From contig NZ_JADNOP010000005.1 of assembly GCF_015557635.1 (NCBI RefSeq), positions 62,001-126,000 on the forward strand: a stretch of DNA of 64,000 nucleotides, in the 5' to 3' direction. The number at the start of each line of letters is the position of its first letter. The first letter of the stretch is position 1. Both the position numbers and the translations under genes were made by a program. Below, piece by piece: positions 58,589-64,000 of this stretch. A model generated the notes under the pieces. It was given only the letters and a program-made list of their open reading frames with translations. It was not told the DNA's origin and made no database searches. The stretch is from Fusicatenibacter saccharivorans. GTDB lineage: Bacteria > Bacillota > Clostridia > Lachnospirales > Lachnospiraceae.

Positions 58589-59272
58589 CTATCGGCGCAT
58601 CCGGCAGATGCCGCGGAGCTTTTTGACATCGAGAATCGTGACCGTGCCGCGGGAGAGTGCGACGATGCCGTCTTTCTCGAACGACTTTAAGGTGCGGGAA
58701 ACGACCTCTCTGGCACTGCCGAGGTTCCGCGCGATCTGCTCGTGCGTGGTGGAGAGCACCGGGGAACCGGTGCGGATGCGTTCATCCTCGAGATATCCGG
58801 CAAGGCGCTGGTCAAGCCGCGTAAAGAGAAGCTGGCCCATCGCCCACATGACTTCGGAAAAATGCTCCGTTGTTTCCCGGTAAATGTAGTTTTCAACGTA
58901 AATATTCTGATTCATCAGTCTGCGGAACGTGCTGGCCGGAGTGATGAGAACTTTCGTCTCCTCCTCGGCCTCAATCAGAATATCAAAGCTGATTTCCTGC
59001 ATCGCACAGGAGGCAGACAGCGTGCAGACTTCGCCGGGACCGGTGGTAAACAGGGTGATTTCCCGCTGCTCGCCGGACTGGATAAAGATGCGGAGCTTGC
59101 CGGAGAGGACAAGCAGAACGCCGAGACAGTCATCGTCACAGCTGTAGAGAAAATCGCCGCGCTGATATGTCGTCAGGACGGAAGAGAGCACGAGTGTCTG
59201 CTGTTCATCGGCGGTAAGCTTTGAATAAAATGGATAATGCTCCTGAAAACAGGATTCCAGAAAAGATGACAT
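58589..59272 (-). CDS. Crp/Fnr-family transcriptional regulator
   Basis: A 227-residue Crp/Fnr-type regulator. A cyclic-nucleotide-binding-like barrel ('YQRGDFLYSCDDDCLGVLLVLSGKLRIF') lies N-terminal, and the helix-turn-helix reads 'STTHEQIARNLGSAREVVSRTLKSF'. Cysteines are present (for example 'GEVCTLSASC') but not as the N-terminal cluster of Fnr. ATG 59272 follows GAAAGGAG; the gene is downstream of thioredoxin on the same strand. The ligand is unknown; stress or redox control is a possibility. Confidence 0.88.
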   Translation of the reverse strand: MSSFLESCFQEHYPFYSKLTADEQQTLVLSSVLTTYQRGDFLYSCDDDCLGVLLVLSGKLRIFIQSGEQREITLFTTGPGEVCTLSASCAMQEISFDILIEAEEETKVLITPASTFRRLMNQNIYVENYIYRETTEHFSEVMWAMGQLLFTRLDQRLAGYLEDERIRTGSPVLSTTHEQIARNLGSAREVVSRTLKSFEKDGIVALSRGTVTILDVKKLRGICRMRR

Positions 59273-59357
59273 AAATAAAACTCCTTTCGGAAGAAGAACG
59301 TTCTTTTGTAAACTACGGCAGCAGCCGTTTCTTCCATGATAGAAAAGAACAGAAAGA

Positions 59358-59409
59358 AATGCAAGAAAAAACGTATCGGTTTTTGTGCCGATACGTTTTT
59401 TCTGCATTT
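59358..59409. terminator. Bidirectional terminator of trxA
   Basis: AAATGCA and AAAAACGTATCGG pair with CCGATACGTTTTT and CTGCATTT, with T-runs on both exits. It ends trxA and separates it from the Crp/Fnr gene. Confidence 0.85.
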
Positions 59410-59424
59410 CCAATATTACGCTGC

Positions 59425-59742
59425 TTATTTTACAGAGTTAATCAGCTCTTCCAGCTCCTCATAGGAAACGGCGCCGACGTTTTTCTTTACGAGCTCGCCG
59501 TTTTTGAAGAAAGCGAGGGTCGGAACGCTCATGACTTTAAAGGAGCTTGCCAGCTCCGGTGCTTCGTCAACGTCTACTTTGTAGAACTGGATCTCCGGCA
59601 TATCCTCAGCTGCCTCTTTGATGACCGGGGCGAGCATTTTGCACGGTCCGCACCAGGTAGCAAAGAAATCAACAACGGCAACGCCAGGTGCTGCCTGCAG
59701 AGCTTTTTCGAAGTTTTTGGATGTAACATGAATTAATGACAT
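59425..59742 (-). CDS. trxA: Thioredoxin
   Basis: A 105-residue thioredoxin with the active site W-C-G-P-C ('FFATWCGPCKMLAP') and the cis-proline segment 'SVPTLAFFKNGE'. It reduces disulfides in ribonucleotide reductase, peroxiredoxin and other targets in the cytoplasm. AAAAGGAGGACTTC precedes its ATG on the minus strand. It is upstream of the Crp/Fnr gene but a terminator lies between them. No thioredoxin reductase gene is in the window. Confidence 0.95.
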   Translation of the reverse strand: MSLIHVTSKNFEKALQAAPGVAVVDFFATWCGPCKMLAPVIKEAAEDMPEIQFYKVDVDEAPELASSFKVMSVPTLAFFKNGELVKKNVGAVSYEELEELINSVK

Positions 59743-59857
59743 AATAGAAGTCCTCCTTTTTATTGTACGGGTAATTCCCGGTAACTGTTTTTCTGTTGTG
59801 ACTGTAGAATATCACAGCAGAACGGGAAGTTCTGTGACTAAGTCACAAAGTGATTTC

Positions 59858-60712
59858 TCAGTGCTGCTTCGGTTCTTTCCCCTGGCGGAAGCATTCGATC
59901 ATCTCGCCGGTCAGGCTGATGAGATTTGGCGTTTCGGGCAGGGAACCGCGGTCAAACCATTCGGCAGTGGAGAGCTCGTCGCGGTCGAGGGTGATGGATG
60001 GATCGCCGTCTACATCGCAATAGAAGCCGGCAAGCAGCGAACCGCTGAAGGACCATGGCTGACTCTTATAGTATCTCAGATTTTTGACTTTCAATCCGAC
60101 TTCCTCCATAACCTCGCGGTGCACCGTCTGTTCCAGTGTCTCGCCGACTTCTGTATAACCTGCGACGAGGGCATAGGAACGGTGGCTGCTGTGGGATGGC
60201 GCATACTTCGTGAGCAGCAGGCGGTCGCCATCAGTGATGGCGACAATGACGCTTGGGCAGATCACCGGATAGGAGAGTGCGCCGCAGGATGGGCACTGCA
60301 TCGCACGTTCATTTCCGGGCGCGTGCATCTTGGTTCCGCAGCGGCCGCAGTAGGTGTGGTCTGTGTACCAGGTGTGGATCTGGTAGCCGGTGATGCCGGC
60401 GAATCCGAGCCATCCCGGAACGGCGCGGCGCAGAATCAGTGTGTTTTCATATTTCCAGATATCAAATTCCGAAAGCTGCGGGCGGCGCAGTTCATAGTAA
60501 TTGGTTTCGTCGATACGGAACAGAAATTTTGCTTTTTCCCGGATTTCCGGGAAAACAGGTGCAATTTCTGCAATCGAAGGATAGCGGATCTGCGGATCTT
60601 CAAAATTGCACAGAATTGTGTGATGACCGTAGATGAAAACGAGATCGGTATCGTTCGGTGTGGAAGGGTGGTAATCTACATAATATTTATGCGGAGCGAT
60701 ATCCTGAATCAT
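59858..60712 (-). CDS. nudC: NAD+ pyrophosphatase, NudC type Nudix hydrolase
   Basis: A 284-residue Nudix enzyme cleaving NADH (and perhaps NAD caps of RNA). The zinc ribbon C-G-R-C-G...C-P-S-C-G precedes the Nudix box 'GYTEVGETLEQTVHREVMEEVG', and 'SQPWSFSGSLLAGF' follows, the NudC-specific SQPWPF-like motif. ATG 60712 follows AAAGGAGTTCTT; a longer frame upstream runs through two tRNA genes and was not accepted. The tRNA pair lies directly upstream on the same strand. Confidence 0.9.
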   Translation of the reverse strand: MIQDIAPHKYYVDYHPSTPNDTDLVFIYGHHTILCNFEDPQIRYPSIAEIAPVFPEIREKAKFLFRIDETNYYELRRPQLSEFDIWKYENTLILRRAVPGWLGFAGITGYQIHTWYTDHTYCGRCGTKMHAPGNERAMQCPSCGALSYPVICPSVIVAITDGDRLLLTKYAPSHSSHRSYALVAGYTEVGETLEQTVHREVMEEVGLKVKNLRYYKSQPWSFSGSLLAGFYCDVDGDPSITLDRDELSTAEWFDRGSLPETPNLISLTGEMIECFRQGKEPKQH

Positions 60713-60751
60713 AAGAACTCCTTTCCTTGGTAAAAAAAGTTTTTGATAAAA

Positions 60752-60785
60752 CAAAAAACCGAAATTCCTGTGAAGAAATTTCGGT
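60752..60785 (-). terminator. Terminator of the tRNA-Gly pair
   Basis: On the minus strand ACCGAAATT pairs with AATTTCGGT, followed by a six-T run. It lies between the tRNAs and nudC. Confidence 0.75.
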
Positions 60786-60794
60786 AATAAAAAG

Positions 60795-60866
60795 AGCGCG
60801 AGACGGGATTCGAACCCGCGACCCCAACCTTGGCAAGGTTGTACTCCACCCCTGAGCCACTCGCGC
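60795..60866 (-). tRNA. tRNA-Gly (GCC)
   Basis: The acceptor GCGCGAG pairs with CTCGCGC; the anticodon loop TTGCCAA gives GCC. It is the second tRNA of a two-gene minus-strand unit. Confidence 0.94.
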
Positions 60867-60886
60867 ATATACATCCTTTTGGATGA

Positions 60887-60957
60887 AGCGGGTGATGGGA
60901 ATCGAACCCACGTATCCAGCTTGGAAGGCTGGTGTTCTACCATTGAACTACACCCGC
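60887..60957 (-). tRNA. tRNA-Gly (TCC), second copy
   Basis: Identical over its full length to the tRNA at 19528-19598. The anticodon loop CTTCCAA gives TCC. Confidence 0.95.
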
Positions 60958-61019
60958 AGATGATGGGCACTGATTTTTTTCTCTGTCTTGTTGACTGCCG
61001 TGCCTCACTGACAAAACGT

Positions 61020-61048
61020 ATTCTACAGGAAAGCTGAGAAAAAGTCAA
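61020..61048 (-). promoter_or_regulatory. Promoter of the tRNA-Gly pair
   Basis: On the minus strand TTGACT (61043-61048), 17-bp spacer, TAGAAT (61020-61025). The tRNAs begin about 60 bp downstream. Confidence 0.8.
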
Positions 61049-61144
61049 CCCCTTTTTTGAAAAAAAATTAAAAAATTTTCAAAACACTGAAAAAGGAGAA
61101 AATTCAGGGTGAAAGGGGCGTGAAAATGTCCGCAAAGATCAGCC

Positions 61145-61173
61145 TTGTTCCAGAACGGGAAATGTACTATAAT
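61145..61173 (+). promoter_or_regulatory. Promoter of the Fe-S protein gene
   Basis: TTGTTC at 61145-61150, 17-bp spacer, TATAAT at 61168-61173. Confidence 0.7.
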
Positions 61174-61209
61174 AGAAAAACGGAAAAGCAAAAAAGGGGG
61201 AATTTCCCT

Positions 61210-61476
61210 ATGCAGGAAAATGGAACAGAACTTCTGGTTTGCTGCACCGGTTGTCAGAGCTGTATGCCGTGCATGGTAAAAATCAACATCCCGGGTTTGT
61301 TTGCGCTTTACAACCGGACAGCGACGGAAGGCGTCGAAGCGGTTCGTGCAGAGTATGAGCGTCAGGACAAACGTGCCGATGACTGCATCAACTGTTATCG
61401 CTGTGAAAAGCAGTGCCCGCAGCACCTCGGGATCGGCATTCTGATGCAGGATATCGCGGAAACCTTCGGAGAATAG
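61210..61476 (+). CDS. Stand-alone 4Fe-4S protein resembling the C-terminus of aldo/keto reductases
   Basis: An 88-residue protein with two cysteine clusters: 'CCTGCQSCMPC' and 'CINCYRCEKQCPQ'. The pattern C-x2-C-x2-C, a 'VxIPGLFALYN' stretch and 'CPQHLGI' match the C-terminal Fe-S domain that ends a group of aldo/keto reductases, but here no reductase barrel is encoded upstream. It may be a small electron carrier or a surviving fragment. ATG 61210 is preceded by AAAAGGGGG; a longer frame from 61120 lies before the promoter region and was not used. Confidence 0.75.
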   Translation: MQENGTELLVCCTGCQSCMPCMVKINIPGLFALYNRTATEGVEAVRAEYERQDKRADDCINCYRCEKQCPQHLGIGILMQDIAETFGE

Positions 61477-61544
61477 GAAAAAAGGAGCATCTGTGCAATT
61501 TAAAGAAGCATTCTAATCTTTCTATAAAATATTTTGGGAAAAAC

Positions 61545-61572
61545 TGGACTTATCTGAAAAATTTGATATAAT
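61545..61572 (+). promoter_or_regulatory. Promoter of the Lrp-type gene
   Basis: TGGACT at 61545-61550, 16-bp spacer, TATAAT at 61567-61572. Confidence 0.55.
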
Positions 61573-61582
61573 AGAAAGGTAG

Positions 61583-61628
61583 TGACAGGGAAATTTTATG
61601 CTAAAATCTGGAAAGAAGAGCCCTGTCA
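61583..61628 (+). promoter_or_regulatory. Inverted repeat in the leader of the Lrp-type gene
   Basis: TGACAGGG (61583-61590) and CCCTGTCA (61621-61628) form a perfect 8-bp inverted repeat 30 bp apart, between promoter and start codon. It could be an autoregulatory binding site or an RNA stem. Confidence 0.5.
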
Positions 61629-61650
61629 ATTCTTATGGGAGGAAAAATAC

Positions 61651-62106
61651 ATGGATGCCATTGATTATAAGATTCTGAAGATATTGCAGAAAAATGCCCG
61701 CGAGACGGCTTCCAATATCAGCAAAGAGATTCATTTATCGGTTTCTGCAGTCATCGAGAGAATCCGTAAAATGGAAGAAACCGGAGTGATTAAAGAATAC
61801 ACCATTATTGTAGACGAAAAGAAAACGGGAAATGAGATGACCGCGCTGATGGAAGTCAGCCTGGAGCATCCGAAGTTCTTTGACAGTTTTGCAGATGCGA
61901 TCCAGAAACTGGAGTACATCGTATCCTGCTATTATCAGACCGGAGATTTTGATTTGATTATCCGCATTTCCTGTCACTCATCCGACGAACTCGAAGAAAT
62001 CCACCGCCAGGTGATGAGCCTTCCGGGCGTCGATGCGACAAGAACGCATGTAGTGCTGAAAAATGTAAAAAATATCTATTCCGCCATCCGCAGACCGGAC
62101 AAATAA
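61651..62106 (+). CDS. Lrp/AsnC-family transcriptional regulator
   Basis: A 151-residue regulator. The N-terminal helix-turn-helix is 'MDAIDYKILKILQKNARETASNISKEIHLSVSAVIERI' in pattern, and the rest is the RAM ligand domain ('GDFDLIIRISCHSSDELEEIHRQVMSLPGV'). Such proteins sense amino acids, form octamers and regulate amino-acid metabolism genes. ATGGGAGGAAAAATAC precedes ATG 61651. Alanine racemase follows, so control of alanine metabolism is a guess. Confidence 0.9.
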   Translation: MDAIDYKILKILQKNARETASNISKEIHLSVSAVIERIRKMEETGVIKEYTIIVDEKKTGNEMTALMEVSLEHPKFFDSFADAIQKLEYIVSCYYQTGDFDLIIRISCHSSDELEEIHRQVMSLPGVDATRTHVVLKNVKNIYSAIRRPDK

Positions 62107-62137
62107 AAACCGGCACAGCCGGAATCTGATACGAGAG

Positions 62138-62178
62138 CGTGTCTGAAAATAATCCGAAAGAGTTTTCAGGCACGTTTT
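62138..62178 (+). terminator. Terminator of the Lrp-type gene
   Basis: CGTGTCTGAAAA (62138-62149) pairs with TTTTCAGGCACG (62163-62174), followed by TTTT. The GCGTGTCTGAA core is shared with the hairpin at 26423-26472. A small CCGGC/GCCGG hairpin precedes it at 62110-62122. Confidence 0.75.
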
Positions 62179-62217
62179 GGCGTCTCAGAAAAAGTACGGA
62201 AAGAAAGAAGGAAAAAA

Positions 62218-63342
62218 GTGAACAGATACTTACGCTGTTATGCAGAGATTTCACTCGAAGCGATCGGGCATAACATCAGAGAAGTGAAAAAAAGACTACC
62301 GGAGGGCGTGAAACTCCTTGGCGTTGTAAAAGCGAACGCCTACGGCCACGGTGCCGTTCCGGTAGCATCCTATCTGGAAAACCAGGTTGATTATTTTGCA
62401 ACCGCAACCATCGAGGAGGCTGTCGAGCTCAGAGAAAACGGCATTTCCGCGCCGATCCTGATTCTCGGCTACGTGTCCCCGTCCCAGTACGGCGACCTTG
62501 TGGAATACGACATCACTCAGACGATCGACAGCTACGCACAGGCGCTTGCCCTCGAAAAAGAGGCAGCACGCCAGAACCGGAAAGCAAAAGCACACCTTGC
62601 GGTCGATACCGGCATGACGCGGATCGGCTTCCAGGTGACGGAGCACGATGCGGATGAGGCGGCAAAAATCGCGGATCTTCCGCACATCGAGCTGGAAGGT
62701 ATGTTTACGCATTTCTCCTGCGCCGATCAGGAAGACAAGACGTACTGTTCGATGCAGATGGAAAAATATGATAAGATGACGGCACTTTTAGCAGAGCGCG
62801 GCGTGACGATTCCGCTTCGCCATATCTGCAACTCCGCCGGAATCATGGAATTTGACGATCACCGCTTTGAGATGGTGCGTTCCGGTATCATCACCTACGG
62901 CATTTACCCATCCGAGGAGGTAAAAAAAGAGCGCCTCGATCTGATCCCGGCGCTTTCCTGGAAGAGTCATGTCATCCATGTGAAGGAAGTCGGCCCGGGC
63001 ATCGGCGTCAGCTACGGTGCCACGTATGTGACCGAGAAACCGATGACACGGATCGCAACTGTTTCAGCCGGCTATGCAGACGGCTATCCGAGAGCTCTCT
63101 CGAACCAGGGCTGTGTGCTGATCCACGGGAAAAAAGCACCGATCATCGGAAGAATCTGTATGGATCAGATGATGGTGGACGTGACCGACATCCCGGATGT
63201 GCAGGTGGAGGACGTTGTAACGCTTGTCGGAACCGACGGGGATGAGACCATCACGATCGAAGAGATCGCCAACCCGGCGGCACGTTTCGATTACGAGATG
63301 CTCTGCGATATCAGCAGCCGTGTAACAAGGGTTTATAAATAG
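62218..63342 (+). CDS. alr: Alanine racemase
   Basis: A 374-residue PLP enzyme that makes D-alanine for peptidoglycan. The PLP-binding Lys38 is in 'VVKANAYGHG', and the second catalytic residue is Tyr266 of 'GVSYGATY'. 'DTGMTRIGF' and 'RICMDQMMVDVT' are also conserved. The start is a GTG at 62218, preceded by AAAGAAGGAAAA. A terminator at 63362 follows. Together with the class A PBP and the S66 peptidase it adds to the cell-wall genes of the window. Confidence 0.95.
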   Translation: MNRYLRCYAEISLEAIGHNIREVKKRLPEGVKLLGVVKANAYGHGAVPVASYLENQVDYFATATIEEAVELRENGISAPILILGYVSPSQYGDLVEYDITQTIDSYAQALALEKEAARQNRKAKAHLAVDTGMTRIGFQVTEHDADEAAKIADLPHIELEGMFTHFSCADQEDKTYCSMQMEKYDKMTALLAERGVTIPLRHICNSAGIMEFDDHRFEMVRSGIITYGIYPSEEVKKERLDLIPALSWKSHVIHVKEVGPGIGVSYGATYVTEKPMTRIATVSAGYADGYPRALSNQGCVLIHGKKAPIIGRICMDQMMVDVTDIPDVQVEDVVTLVGTDGDETITIEEIANPAARFDYEMLCDISSRVTRVYK

Positions 63343-63361
63343 TTATCCAAAATAGAAAAAT

Positions 63362-63419
63362 CAAAGTCTCCGAAGACGGAAAAAAGCAGAATCTGCTGAC
63401 CGTTTCGGAGACTTTTTTG
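63362..63419 (+). terminator. Terminator of alr
   Basis: CAAAGTCTCCGAA pairs with TTCGGAGACTTT, with inner GACGG/CCGT and AGCAGA/TGCT pairs, then TTTT. Confidence 0.88.
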
Positions 63420-63458
63420 TGTTGGAACAGGTTTTCTGAATTATTTAACCGGTGCGGG

Positions 63459-63488
63459 TTGACAGGAGGTGCCGGAGTATGGTAGGAT
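63459..63488 (+). promoter_or_regulatory. Promoter of the substrate-binding protein gene
   Basis: TTGACA at 63459-63464, 18-bp spacer, TAGGAT at 63483-63488. Confidence 0.6.
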
Positions 63489-63549
63489 ACCAATTAGTTT
63501 AGCGTAGTACAGTGATAACATGATCACGTAGAAAAGGAGAAGATTATTA

Positions 63550-64000
63550 TGAAAAAGAAAATGGTTAGCATTTTGACAGCAGCCTTTTGTGCATCTGCCC
63601 TGCTGGCTGGCTGCGGCTCTGCAGACACAGCAAAAACATCTGCCTCATCAGCAGGAGCAGCATCCTCTTCCGCAGACGGAACGACAACCTTTACCGTAGG
63701 CTTCGATGCAGAATACCCGCCGTACGGCTACATGGACGATGAGACCGGCGATTACACCGGATTTGACCTGGAGCTCGCCGAGGCAGTCTGCGAGATTTAC
63801 GGCTGGAAGCTGGTAAAAACCCCGATCAACTGGGATGCGAAAGATACCGAGCTGAATTCTGGTGCGATTGACTGCATCTGGAACGGCTTTACCATGAACG
63901 GCAGAGAGGACGATTACACCTGGTCCGATCCGTACGTGGACAACAGCCAGGTGATGGTCGTATCTGAGAATTCCGGCATCAACAGCCTGTCCGATCTGGC
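63550..64000 (+). CDS. ABC transporter substrate-binding lipoprotein (amino-acid type), partial
   Basis: The gene runs off the window; 150 residues are visible. The signal peptide ends at the lipobox L-A-G-C22, followed by an Ala/Ser-rich linker. The domain then reads 'FTVGFDAEYPPYGYMDDETGDYTGFDLELAEAVC', the usual start of family 3 solute-binding proteins for polar amino acids. 'NGREDDYTWSDPYVDNSQV' is the matching hinge/ligand region. AAAAGGAGAAG precedes ATG 63550. The permease and ATPase genes would lie beyond the window. The bound amino acid cannot be named. Confidence 0.88.

Noticed and set aside
60713-61048. N-terminal extension of NudC through two tRNA genes
   Set aside because: The extension translates tRNA sequence; the family start and a ribosome binding site lie at 60712.

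Overview
The window is chromosomal DNA of an anaerobic, low-to-mid GC Bacillota, most likely a member of the Lachnospiraceae or a close Clostridia relative. The indications are strong AGGAGG-type ribosome binding sites, TTGACA/TATAAT promoters with 17-bp spacing, an anaerobic class III ribonucleotide reductase, an HPr kinase, a zinc-type L31 protein, the rho-rpmE-DUF1385-prmC-prfA block, and a ZTP riboswitch on split purine genes. No rRNA, CRISPR array, intact transposase or prophage gene was seen. The region is mainly core genome with small accessory pieces.

Layout. 1-570: the end of a GH42 beta-galactosidase joined out of frame to the end of a MarR regulator (a chimeric remnant). 758-6900: pyridoxamine kinase with a radical SAM partner, a uracil/xanthine permease, a GNAT enzyme, and an Nramp metal transporter behind a palindromic DtxR/MntR-like operator, facing a LysR regulator. 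7011-10522: a heterodimeric ABC exporter. 10647-12498: a tandem glycine riboswitch controlling an AGCS amino-acid:sodium symporter. 12500-19126: a palindromic repeat, a small repeat protein, rhodanese, two YfcE-type phosphodiesterases, an RNA methyltransferase, CstA and RdgB. 19272-20151: seven tRNA genes (Pro, Gly, Arg, His, Gln, Lys, Leu). 20285-25379: rho, rpmE, DUF1385, prmC and prfA (transcription termination and translation release). 25472-30128: nucleotidyltransferase, glmM, TPR lipoprotein and hflX. 30376-36959: nrdD with a fused glutaredoxin domain, metY, a thioesterase, and a ZTP-riboswitch operon with a PurO-like IMP cyclohydrolase and a separate AICAR formyltransferase. 37100-39500: small unknown genes, a DNA glycosylase, a CsoR-type repressor and an Mrp ATPase. 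39628-42883: an HPr-like protein lacking the phosphotransfer histidine, with a cre-like palindrome upstream, then a nuclease-helicase fusion. 42874-47825: an AraC regulator divergent from galK-galT-galE. 48013-53902: ftsH, uvrC, hprK and a ROK glucokinase. 53994-63342: a class A PBP, YigZ, an S66 peptidase, Crp/Fnr, thioredoxin, NudC, two tRNA-Gly genes, an Fe-S protein, an Lrp regulator and alanine racemase. The window ends inside an amino-acid-type ABC substrate-binding lipoprotein.

How the parts fit together. Carbon control is a recurring theme: HprK, the ROK glucokinase, the Ser46-like HPr paralogue, a cre-like site, CstA and the Leloir galactose operon lie within 40 kb. Two riboswitches sense glycine and ZMP/ZTP and sit upstream of genes for the matching metabolism. 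The most unusual signals are the HPr-like protein, a composite palindromic repeat found twice (each time just after a terminator), and promoters whose -35 box lies in the loop of the preceding terminator hairpin. All calls come from reading the sequence; no database search was run.
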